A stretch of 5,175 nucleotides of DNA from a bacterium (GCA_029549845.1 JAKPIL010000118.1:1-5175); one strand, 5' to 3'. Positions 1-4,940 are shown, counted from the stretch's first letter. Numbers and translations are program-made. The notes: a model not told the origin generated them from the sequence alone.

Positions 1-40
1 AAAGCCTGAACCATCTCATGAACTTTGCCACCACCTAGAG

Positions 41-54
41 TACAATTTATACAT
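41..54 (+). promoter_or_regulatory. Probable promoter -10 of the dehydrogenase gene
   Basis: TACAAT at 41-46 matches a sigma70-type -10 box (identical to the box before the initiator tRNA) and ends 8 nt before the ATG at 55. Transcription would start at about 53-55, leaving at most a couple of untranslated bases and no room for a ribosome binding site. No convincing -35 is seen 16-18 nt upstream, so the call rests on the -10 and on the same arrangement at other genes in the window. Confidence 0.5.
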
Positions 55-897
55 ATGAAACATATTGCAGTACTGGGGCTGGGGATTATGGGGCATGGTA
101 TTGCTGATAATTTCCTCAAACATGGCTATGAAGTAACCGTCTGGAATCGTTCGCCAGAGAAGGCGGACGATCTAGTTGCGCGCGGAGCAACACTTGCGGC
201 TTCTGTGGCCGACGCAGTTGCAGTGGCTGACCCCGTTTTTGAAGTCACGGCAAATGACGAATCATCGCGCGAGCTCTGGCTGGGCGCTGACGGCATTATT
301 TCGCACGCAAACGCAGACCAGACGTATATAACCTGTGCAACACTTTCGGTCGATTGGGTCGATGAGCTCGCAGCAGCGTGCGCAGAAAAGGGCCTCACAT
401 TCTTCGATATGCCTATGACTGGTGGCCGCCAAGGCGCGGAAAGCGGACAACTCATATTGCTCGTGGGCGGGAACGCGGAAAAACTAAATGGGGTGAAGCC
501 GCATCTGGAAGCAATAGCATCCCAGGTGAAATACTTTGGTCCAGCGGGTCATGGCATGCGCTTCAAACTCGTTCTAAATGCACTCCAGTCTGTGCACATT
601 GCAGCCTTTGGCGAGGCAGTTCGTCTGAGCAAAGCGCTTGGGATAGACGTGCAAAAAGCGGGCGATGCTTTGGCCGAGCGGCCGGGTGGCATCAGTACAA
701 ATCTGGCCTGGCGAGACTACCAGCAGCACCCCGACCCAATTAATTTTTCGGTCGAATGGATCGCAAAAGATGACCGCTATGCACTGCGCAATGTCAGCCC
801 GGGCGAACTGCCCATCATGGAGGACACGCTTGCCTATCTAGAAAAAGCCATAGCATCTGGCCACAAAGACGATGACTGGACGTATATAACACGATGA
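55..897 (+). CDS. NAD(P)-dependent oxidoreductase, 3-hydroxyisobutyrate dehydrogenase / beta-hydroxyacid dehydrogenase family
   Basis: A 280-residue cytoplasmic enzyme of usual family length, expected to oxidise or reduce a beta-hydroxyacid or related small aldehyde using NAD(P). The N-terminal Rossmann fold starts at once with the dinucleotide motif GLGIMG (residues 8-13); strand 2 ends in WNRSPEKA (30-37), where the Arg after Asn suggests NADP(H) preference. The substrate-binding motif is DMPMTGGRQGAESG (118-131). The catalytic lysine is K171 in GHGMRFKLVLNAL, with the conserved Asn at 175, followed by the helical C-terminal domain. The true substrate cannot be read from sequence; 3-hydroxyisobutyrate, 4-hydroxybutyrate/succinic semialdehyde and glyoxylate are all possible in this family. 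The ATG at 55 is chosen because the Rossmann strand begins there; an in-frame TTG at 25 would add a proline-rich stretch unlike the family and lies upstream of the -10 box. It overlaps the next gene by 4 bp. Confidence 0.93.
   Translation: MKHIAVLGLGIMGHGIADNFLKHGYEVTVWNRSPEKADDLVARGATLAASVADAVAVADPVFEVTANDESSRELWLGADGIISHANADQTYITCATLSVDWVDELAAACAEKGLTFFDMPMTGGRQGAESGQLILLVGGNAEKLNGVKPHLEAIASQVKYFGPAGHGMRFKLVLNALQSVHIAAFGEAVRLSKALGIDVQKAGDALAERPGGISTNLAWRDYQQHPDPINFSVEWIAKDDRYALRNVSPGELPIMEDTLAYLEKAIASGHKDDDWTYITR
517..534 (+). repeat. 18-bp exact repeat, copy 1 (second copy at 3139-3156)
   Basis: GCATCCCAGGTGAAATAC occurs here and again at 3139-3156, in the same reading phase in two unrelated genes, encoding ASQVKY both times (dehydrogenase residues 155-160, ABC ATPase residues 238-243). 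The flanking bases differ on both sides. No function is evident. Confidence 0.7.
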
Positions 898-1472
898 TAA
901 AAGCGGTTATATTTGATTGCTTTGGTGTGCTGGTTGGCAAAGGGTTCTGGCATACGTATGCCGCGGCTGGTGGCGATGTTGAAAAAGACAGAAAGTTCGT
1001 TGAAGATGCACTATACCGCGCAAATGCTGGTGAGCTTGACGACCTGGCCTTCATTCGGCTGATTGCTGGTCGCCTGGGGATAAGCCCCGAAGCCTGCAGT
1101 GAAGTCATCGATGCCGATGAGCAGCCCAACCTAGACGTATTCGAGTACATTCGCACGACGCTAAAACCGCAGTACAAAATCGGTTTTTTGAGTAATGTCG
1201 GGCACGGAGTGATAGAGCATAAAATCCCGTCCGAACTTCGGGCGCTGTTTGATGCCGATATTCGCTCGGCCGAGGTTGGCTGTCAAAAGCCCGACCCACG
1301 CATATACCAGATTGCGCTCGATAGGCTCGGTGTCAAGGCAGATGAAGCGGTATTTACCGATGACCACGAGGAGTATGTGGCGGGCGCTGCCAAGCTGGGC
1401 ATACATACCATTTTATACAAAGATTTTGATGATTTTCGGGTGCGGCTAGAAGATTTGTTGCGCGACAGCTAG
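894..1472 (+). CDS. HAD-superfamily hydrolase, subfamily IA-like
   Basis: A 192-residue cytoplasmic haloacid-dehalogenase-fold protein, probably a phosphatase on a small phosphorylated metabolite. Motif I is VIFDCFGVLV with nucleophile D8; motif II is Ser100 in IGFLSN; motif III is Lys132 in GCQKPDPRIY; motif IV is the acidic pair D156-D157 in VFTDDHEEYVAGAAKLG. Residues about 15-80 form the helical C1 cap. The position two after the nucleophile, usually the Asp acid/base of phosphatases, is Phe10. Non-Asp residues there are known in dehalogenases (DAYG) and YihX-like phosphatases (DLGN), so it narrows rather than abolishes activity. The ATG lies in an ATGA overlap with the dehydrogenase stop, without a Shine-Dalgarno, so translational coupling is likely. 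TATATA at 883-888 leaves a weaker possibility of its own leaderless transcript. It converges on corA, sharing CTAG at the stops. Confidence 0.9.
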   Translation: MIKAVIFDCFGVLVGKGFWHTYAAAGGDVEKDRKFVEDALYRANAGELDDLAFIRLIAGRLGISPEACSEVIDADEQPNLDVFEYIRTTLKPQYKIGFLSNVGHGVIEHKIPSELRALFDADIRSAEVGCQKPDPRIYQIALDRLGVKADEAVFTDDHEEYVAGAAKLGIHTILYKDFDDFRVRLEDLLRDS

Positions 1473-2350
1473 AACACGCGTTTTTTGCGGCCAATTGCAT
1501 AGGCTGTGATGACGGTGACCAGGCAGACGACGATAAGCCCAACGAAGGCACCTTCGTGGCGCTGCTGTGGCAGCCCAATATTCATGCCGTACATGCTGAA
1601 GAACATGGTTGGGATAGATATAAGCACGCTTACCATTGTCAGTATTTTGATGGTGCGGTCTAGGTTGTGTGAGCCTATGAGCGTATACGTGCGCCGGATG
1701 GCATTGAGCGATTTCAGGTTTGCTTCGCAGGTTTGGATGGACTGTTCGTTGTTGAGAATCACAGTTTCGGCTAGCTCGCGGTGGGTTGCGAACCCTGCGA
1801 CAGAGCTGCCATTGACAAGGTGGCGCAAGGTCGCGTTTGTAGGGATGAGTGAGCCGAGAAAATCATTCATGTCGTCTTCTATGTGAACAAAGCGGATGAA
1901 CGAGCGCGTGCCGACCTCGCGCGTGCCAAGTCGCTCGAGCAAGCGGCGGATTTGCCCGGACAGGTCATGAATAAAACGGTCATAATCTGCGTCTATTTTG
2001 AGCAGGATGAGCAGCATAAGATGCACCGGGTCACCACCATCACCGTCGCTTGCCTCTTCTGGGAGGATGTCTTTGATACTCGGCAGTTTTTCAAGGCTGA
2101 CCGTAATGAGTCGTTCGCTGTCTAGGGCGAACAAGATGGGTGCCGTCTGGATGTCGCCATCGTTTGTTTGGTACGCAAACCGCGTGATGACGTACGTGTG
2201 GCTGTGCTTGCCGGTGGTTTCTAACCGGGGTATTTCATCACGGTCGAGTGCGTCGCGCACAAAACGTTCCGACAGATTGTATCTGTCGCAGAGAACTTTG
2301 ATTTCGTGCTCGTTTGGCGCTTCGGCATGTACCCACATATTGCGTTGCAT
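1469..2350 (-). CDS. corA: CorA-family divalent cation (magnesium) transporter
   Basis: A 293-residue inner-membrane channel subunit, somewhat short for CorA (usually 310-350), expected to form a pentamer importing Mg2+ or Co2+. The N-terminal two thirds is the soluble alpha/beta domain followed by the long stalk helix (about 110-240). TM1 is about 236-253 and ends in the signature YGMN (254-257) in FFSMYGMNIGLP. The short extracellular loop PQQRHEGAF leads to TM2 at about 268-286, and the protein ends in a basic cytoplasmic tail RKKRVF. The loop lacks the common MPE sequence after GMN, so ion selectivity may differ from classical CorA; a ZntB-like or efflux role cannot be excluded. The ATG at 2350 sits exactly 6 nt after a TATACT box, giving a predicted leaderless mRNA; a second Met is at codon 5. 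It is divergent from the ABC operon, and its stop is interlocked with that of the HAD gene. Confidence 0.93.
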   Translation of the reverse strand: MQRNMWVHAEAPNEHEIKVLCDRYNLSERFVRDALDRDEIPRLETTGKHSHTYVITRFAYQTNDGDIQTAPILFALDSERLITVSLEKLPSIKDILPEEASDGDGGDPVHLMLLILLKIDADYDRFIHDLSGQIRRLLERLGTREVGTRSFIRFVHIEDDMNDFLGSLIPTNATLRHLVNGSSVAGFATHRELAETVILNNEQSIQTCEANLKSLNAIRRTYTLIGSHNLDRTIKILTMVSVLISIPTMFFSMYGMNIGLPQQRHEGAFVGLIVVCLVTVITAYAIGRKKRVF

Positions 2351-2356
2351 ACGTAT

Positions 2357-2362
2357 AGTATA
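2357..2362 (-). promoter_or_regulatory. -10 box of corA, leaderless arrangement
   Basis: Read on the minus strand, TATACT (2362 down to 2357) is followed by six bases (ATACGT) and then the ATG at 2350. The expected start of transcription, 7 nt after the box, falls on the A of the start codon. The -35 region is weak (GGTTTG at 2385-2380 with a 17-nt spacer). Confidence 0.65.
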
Positions 2363-2392
2363 TCGTGCTTATGCCTAAACAAACCAGCGTAA

Positions 2393-2421
2393 TTGCTCGG
2401 TTGGGAAACTTCGCGTATGAT
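2393..2421 (+). promoter_or_regulatory. Promoter of the ABC exporter operon, leaderless arrangement
   Basis: A -35 TTGCTC (2393-2398) and a -10 TATGAT (2416-2421) are separated by 17 bp, the ideal sigma70 spacing. Six bases (GAGACT) then lead to the ATG at 2428, so the expected transcript start coincides with the start codon. It lies within the 77-bp divergent region shared with corA, and the two sets of boxes do not overlap. Confidence 0.72.
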
Positions 2422-2427
2422 GAGACT

Positions 2428-3333
2428 ATGATAGACGCCAAAAACTTGAGCAAACTCTATAAAAAGAAGCCAGCCGTGGATAACCTAAGCTTTACGGTGC
2501 AGCCAGGGAAAGTTACGGGGTTCCTGGGGCCAAATGGTGCAGGTAAATCAACCACCATGCGCCTCATGCTGGGGCTCGATAACGGTGGTGGACAGACGCT
2601 GTTCGATAAAAAGCCATTGAGTGAGCATACGCAGCCATCAAAGACGGTCGGTATACTGCTAGAGGCCAAGGCGTTTCACCCAACTCGTTCTGCGCGGAAC
2701 CACCTACGGGTTTTGGCCGAAGCGGGCGGCATACCCATGTCACGCGTCGATGAAGTGCTTGAAACAGTTGGGCTAAAAGATGTGGCTAAAAAAGGTCCAG
2801 GCAAATTCAGCCTGGGCATGAGCCAGCGCCTAGGCATTGCCGCGGCCATCCTGGGTAAACCAAAATACCTCATACTCGACGAGCCAGCCAACGGGCTTGA
2901 CCCAGAGGGGATCGCCTGGCTGCGCCAGTTCCTGAAAGAATATGCAGATGCTGGCAATGCAGTGTTTGTTTCTAGTCACCTCCTCAGCGAAATGTCACAA
3001 ATGGCCGATGACGTAGTGGTGATAGGCCGCGGCAAACTCATTGCAGAGGGGTCCATAAAAGATTTGATAGCAGGTAGCGCGCACGCCGGTGTGTTTGTTC
3101 GTACCACCGATGAAGTGAAACTCAAGAAGGCATTTACGGCATCCCAGGTGAAATACAGCGCCACAGAAAGTGGCTTTAAGGTGACCGGTAAGACGACCGA
3201 CCAAGTTGGGCAAGTGCTGTTTGCGGCGAAGCTTCCGGTGCTAGAACTGAGCCGGCAAGATGCCTCGCTTGAGGAAGCATTCCTGGAACTAACCGCAACT
3301 GCAAACGAGTTTGAAGCGAAAGGAGGCAAATAA
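2428..3333 (+). CDS. ABC transporter ATP-binding protein
   Basis: A 301-residue cytoplasmic ATPase that would power the ABC-2 type membrane protein encoded next. Walker A is GPNGAGKST (34-42). The signature loop is SLGMSQR (128-134) in place of LSGGQ, Walker B is YLILD (147-151) with catalytic Glu152, the D-loop is GLDPEG, and the H-loop His is 184 in VSSHLLSEM. The Q-loop position reads GILLEAKAFHPTRSARNHL, with Glu79 where Gln is usual. The same block, with a non-Gln residue, is familiar from BcrA/actinobacterial-type drug and peptide exporters. Residues about 220-301 form the C-terminal extension typical of that group. The substrate is unknown; a bacteriocin, antibiotic or lipid exporter or immunity pump is plausible. 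The ATG at 2428 starts exactly at the ABC fold and fits the promoter; an in-frame start at 2365 would lie upstream of the promoter. Confidence 0.94.
   Translation: MIDAKNLSKLYKKKPAVDNLSFTVQPGKVTGFLGPNGAGKSTTMRLMLGLDNGGGQTLFDKKPLSEHTQPSKTVGILLEAKAFHPTRSARNHLRVLAEAGGIPMSRVDEVLETVGLKDVAKKGPGKFSLGMSQRLGIAAAILGKPKYLILDEPANGLDPEGIAWLRQFLKEYADAGNAVFVSSHLLSEMSQMADDVVVIGRGKLIAEGSIKDLIAGSAHAGVFVRTTDEVKLKKAFTASQVKYSATESGFKVTGKTTDQVGQVLFAAKLPVLELSRQDASLEEAFLELTATANEFEAKGGK
3139..3156 (+). repeat. 18-bp exact repeat, copy 2 (first copy at 517-534)
   Basis: Identical to 517-534 and in the same codon phase, encoding ASQVKY in the C-terminal extension of the ABC ATPase. The two host proteins are unrelated in fold here. 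Confidence 0.7.
3321..3326 (+). promoter_or_regulatory. Strong Shine-Dalgarno of the ABC permease gene
   Basis: AGGAGG lies inside the last codons of the ATPase gene, 6 nt before the permease ATG at 3333. It is the only full-length SD before a protein gene in this window, and it belongs to the only downstream gene of the ABC operon. The anti-SD of the 16S rRNA is therefore presumably functional. Confidence 0.85.
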
Positions 3334-4067
3334 TGAACGCCGCACTTCGCACAGAGATTCGAAAGGTACTGAGCATTCGTTCGACCTATGTCATTGTGGG
3401 TCTTCTTGCGCTCATTACGCTTATCATGAACGGCTGGGTCATGGGCTACAAGCACGACCAACTCGATAATACATTTGTGACTGAACTCATACGCGCAACC
3501 TTCCAGGGTACGAGTTTCTTGCTGGGGCTGATAGTGCTGCTGCAGATTACACATGAGTACAGGTACAACACCATCTACTACACCATGACGCTGGCGCGTA
3601 GCCGAACTACAATATTCTTTGCAAAAGTGTTGGTTGCCACGCTCATAATGTTTACGGGTGCTGCTCTGTTCATGGCACTTGGAGTCGCGAGTGGGCTTGC
3701 TGGCGTGGCGGTCAGTGGCGATAGCCTGGGGACGCAAAGTATAGCATGGAGCAACCTGCTTACGCATGGGGGTATGTATGTGTGGGGCGCGGGGATGTAC
3801 GCACTTATCATTGGTTTTATACTCCGAAGCCAGGTTGGGGCAATAGTGGTGTATCTGTTTGGGGCTAGTATAGCTGAGCAGCTTCTGGGGCTTTTGCTCA
3901 AGTCAAATGCCGGGTACCTGCCGTTTAAAGCCCTCGAGGGCACACTAATGCAGGTACCGGTTATGGGTGTGTTTAACCCAGAAAAATCCATGGTCATTGT
4001 CCTAGGCTGGGTTGTCCTGGCGGGCACGGCCGCGTGGCTCCTCTTCCGGCACCGCGACGCAAACTAG
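3333..4067 (+). CDS. ABC-2 type transporter membrane subunit
   Basis: A 244-residue integral membrane protein with six predicted hydrophobic segments at about 18-38, 55-72, 97-119, 147-166, 168-190 and 219-238, the standard topology of ABC-2 exporter permeases. Between segments 2 and 3 it has HEYRYNTIYYTMTLARSR followed by FFAK. This resembles the E-Y-R-x-x-T ... R ... K element that begins the coupling region in BcrB-like permeases. It would pair, as a homodimer, with the ATPase encoded just upstream. Their TAATG junction overlaps by one base and indicates tight co-translation, helped by AGGAGG at 3321-3326. The exported compound cannot be told. The C-terminus (FRHRDAN) is short and cytoplasmic. 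No convincing terminator follows; the region 4066-4076 forms only a 4-bp hairpin. Confidence 0.9.
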   Translation: MNAALRTEIRKVLSIRSTYVIVGLLALITLIMNGWVMGYKHDQLDNTFVTELIRATFQGTSFLLGLIVLLQITHEYRYNTIYYTMTLARSRTTIFFAKVLVATLIMFTGAALFMALGVASGLAGVAVSGDSLGTQSIAWSNLLTHGGMYVWGAGMYALIIGFILRSQVGAIVVYLFGASIAEQLLGLLLKSNAGYLPFKALEGTLMQVPVMGVFNPEKSMVIVLGWVVLAGTAAWLLFRHRDAN

Positions 4068-4094
4068 TGACGCACTGTAGCCATTCGCTGCCCC

Positions 4095-4123
4095 TGTGAA
4101 AACTACAATTTGTTTGGTATACT
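4095..4123 (+). promoter_or_regulatory. Stable-RNA promoter upstream of the tRNA-like region
   Basis: An extended -10 TGGTATACT (TG at 4115-4116, TATACT at 4118-4123) has a weak -35 TGTGAA (4095-4100) 17 bp upstream. Transcription should begin near 4130. The core TGTTTGGTA (4111-4119) is repeated exactly in the initiator tRNA promoter (4953-4961), which supports a stable-RNA promoter rather than a protein-gene promoter. Confidence 0.72.
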
Positions 4124-4129
4124 ATGGGT

Positions 4130-4299
4130 CAGTTTCGACGTTTGTGAAGGAGGCGTAGCTCAGTGGCTAGAGCAGTCGGCTCATAATCGAGGATGCGCAC
4201 AGGTGCTTGCACCGAGCACACCGCAAGATTATCCTGGGAAGAGCGGAAGCGACGACGGATAGCTGATGGGACTTTAAAATTACAGTGCATTTTTCTGGC
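4130..4299 (+). ncRNA. Structured untranslated RNA segment containing a tRNA-like 5' half; identity unknown
   Basis: No credible reading frame is present, but a good promoter points into this segment and it leads to the intact tRNA at 4300. After the tRNA-like 5' half (4149-4186) comes sequence that does not complete a tRNA. It can fold as an imperfect nested hairpin: ATAATC (4183-4188) with GATTAT (4227-4232), TGCG (4194-4197) with CGCA (4222-4225), and GGTG-CTTG-CACC (4202-4213) capped by a CUUG tetraloop. TATCC (4230-4234) can instead pair with GGATA (4257-4261), enclosing a GC-GGAA-GC hairpin (4244-4251-type GNRA loop), so two exclusive folds exist. It could be a long processed leader of the downstream tRNA, a decayed tRNA, an intron-like insertion, or a separate small RNA. 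Known motifs of tmRNA, SRP RNA, RNase P RNA and the group I core were looked for and not found. Confidence 0.4.
4149..4186 (+). pseudogene. 5' half of a tRNA with CAT anticodon, interrupted or decayed
   Basis: GGAGGCG would be the acceptor 5' strand. TA, the D-stem GCTC/GAGC (4158-4161 and 4170-4173) with loop AGTGGCTA, the 5' strand GTCGG of the anticodon stem (4175-4179) and the loop CTCATAA (4180-4186) are all correctly spaced. Bases 4156-4186 match the intact tRNA at 4307-4337 at 30 of 31 positions. Directly after the loop the sequence becomes TCGAGG, which cannot pair with GTCGG, and no T-arm with TTC follows. A CTGAT able to pair with GTCGG does occur at 4263-4267, but without a T-arm after it. 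It is therefore a broken duplicate, or a gene split by an unidentified insertion. Confidence 0.6.
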
Positions 4300-4385
4300 G
4301 GGGGTATAGCTCAGTGGTTAGAGCAGTCGGCTCATAACTGATTGGTCCTTGGTTCAAGTCCAAGTACCCCCACCAGAAAAGTGCA
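4286..4385 (+). repeat. 13-bp inverted repeat enclosing the intact tRNA(CAT)
   Basis: TGCATTTTTCTGG (4286-4298) can pair with CCAGAAAAGTGCA (4373-4385) over 13 positions, with one G-T wobble. Only the C4299/A4372 mismatch separates it from the 7-bp acceptor stem, making a helix of about 20 bp in the primary transcript. The encoded CCA (4373-4375) is buried in it. AGTGCATT also occurs as an 8-bp direct repeat at 4284-4291 and 4380-4387. Confidence 0.7.
4300..4375 (+). tRNA. tRNA with CAT anticodon (elongator Met, or Ile2)
   Basis: A complete 76-base cloverleaf with encoded CCA. Acceptor GGGGGTA/TACCCCC gives 7 pairs, D-stem is GCTC/GAGC, and the anticodon stem GTCGG/CTGAT has two G-T pairs around loop CTCATAA. 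The variable loop is TGGTC and the T-arm is CTTGG-TTCAAGT-CCAAG. Discriminator A is at 4372 and CCA at 4373-4375. The G1-C72 pair rules out an initiator. Sequence alone does not separate an elongator methionine tRNA from the lysidine-modified isoleucine tRNA that also has a CAT gene anticodon; methionine is the default call. It is probably transcribed from the promoter at 4095-4123, through the 170-nt tRNA-like leader. Confidence 0.93.
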
Positions 4386-4454
4386 TTATGATTGCCTCGC
4401 CCTACCGCCCCCACCACAAGCCGCGAAACAGCTCAGAACAGGCTGCCATAGGGG
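4376..4454 (+). other. Spacer between tRNA and septum gene; no terminator seen
   Basis: No reading frame or strong hairpin is present. The only notable piece is CGCCCCCACCA (4406-4416), which looks like a tRNA acceptor 3' strand with discriminator A and CCA, but it is not preceded by a T-arm. CAGC/GCTG near 4429-4446 forms only a weak 4-bp stem. Confidence 0.4.
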
Positions 4455-4463
4455 TGATATACT
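4455..4463 (+). promoter_or_regulatory. Extended -10 promoter of the septum gene, leaderless arrangement
   Basis: TGATATACT is an extended -10 (TG at 4455-4456, TATACT at 4458-4463). Six bases (AGAGTG) then lead to the GTG at 4470, the same spacing as at corA and the ABC ATPase. No good -35 is visible, which the TG extension may offset. The spacing favours GTG 4470 over the in-frame GTG at 4467 or ATG at 4488. Confidence 0.65.
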
Positions 4464-4469
4464 AGAGTG

Positions 4470-4940
4470 GTGAAACTCAAGACAAATATGCTCGAACTAT
4501 GGTCCAGGTACGAAGAGCCTGCAAAGGCATACATACTAAGCCTGCGCGACGTGCGCAGTGTAGGTTCGCTGGCCTTTGTGGTACTGGTGCTGCTTATAAG
4601 CTGGAGCGGGGTTAAAGCTATCCAAACCAACTATAAACTGCAGCAAGAAGTGAGCCGGATGAAGCAAGAAAATGAAGTGAAAAAGCTGCAAAATACCAAC
4701 CAGGAATTGCAAAACAGCTACTACAAAACCAGCCAATACCTTGAGGTGACATCGCGCCAGAACTTTGGGCTTGCTGCTCCGGGCGAAACGGTACTCATAG
4801 TGCCCAAAGACGTCGCACTTGCGCACACCGTACCCATGCCTAGTGCGGAGAAGGCGACCGCTCCGGCCAAAAAGCAGCCGTTCTGGCAAGAAAACTTCCA
4901 AGCCTGGATGGACTTTTTCTTCCACCGCACCCAGGTTTGA
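4470..4940 (+). CDS. FtsB/DivIC-like septum formation initiator family protein
   Basis: A 156-residue bitopic membrane protein expected to act in the divisome, where FtsB/DivIC pairs with FtsL and FtsQ/DivIB to activate septal wall synthesis. A cytoplasmic N-terminus of about 32 residues is followed by one transmembrane segment (about 33-51) and a coiled coil rich in Gln, Glu, Asn and Lys (about 52-92). The family's C-terminal block YLEVTSRQNFGLAAPGETVL (90-109) matches the usual YLE-x-x-AR-x-x-LG-x-x-PGE pattern. A Pro/Ala/Lys linker leads to an aromatic tail, PFWQENFQAWMDFFFHR. The family is often about 100 residues, so this one is extended at both ends. The GTG at 4470 is preferred from promoter spacing; GTG 4467 and ATG 4488 are alternatives. 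No SD precedes any of them. Its TGA stop lies inside the -35 box of the next tRNA promoter, so its message probably reads on through the tRNA to the terminator. Confidence 0.87.
   Translation: MKLKTNMLELWSRYEEPAKAYILSLRDVRSVGSLAFVVLVLLISWSGVKAIQTNYKLQQEVSRMKQENEVKKLQNTNQELQNSYYKTSQYLEVTSRQNFGLAAPGETVLIVPKDVALAHTVPMPSAEKATAPAKKQPFWQENFQAWMDFFFHRTQV

Noticed and set aside
1..19. Start of a divergent minus-strand gene (ATG at 19, MRWFRL)
   Set aside because: Only six codons are visible and no convincing -10 lies at the right distance, so it cannot be supported.
126..455. Minus-strand open frame inside the dehydrogenase
   Set aside because: Low-complexity Ser/Ala translation, typical of an antisense shadow of a GC-balanced gene.
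321..890. 12-bp repeat GACGTATATAAC at 321-332 and 879-890
   Set aside because: A 12-mer match is expected about once by chance in 5 kb, and both copies encode TYIT in the same protein.
2976..3767. 263-residue open frame on the minus strand across the ABC operon
   Set aside because: It is antisense to two well-supported genes, its composition is unlike a protein family, and it has no promoter or SD.
4064..4078. Terminator after the ABC permease
   Set aside because: AGTG-ACG-CACT is only a 4-bp stem without a following T-run.
4132..4140. GTTTCGACG resembling the conserved 5' motif of tmRNA
   Set aside because: No tag reading frame ending in LAA-type residues, no matching tRNA-like 3' end for the 5' strand, and the only acceptor/CCA downstream belongs to a complete tRNA.
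4236..4258. SRP RNA domain IV, suggested by GCGGAAGC near a purine-rich strand
   Set aside because: The GUCAG and AGCAG sides of the conserved symmetric loop are absent.
4149..4299. Group I intron in a tRNA anticodon loop
   Set aside because: Core P3/P7 sequences (such as the GACUA-type G-binding region) were not found, the stretch is very short, and no second exon with a T-arm and a matching acceptor follows. It is kept only as an open possibility.
4938..4940. TGA recoded as an amino acid, as in some CPR lineages
   Set aside because: Read-through from this TGA would run into the tRNA-fMet promoter and gene, and the dehydrogenase TGA is followed at once by TAA.
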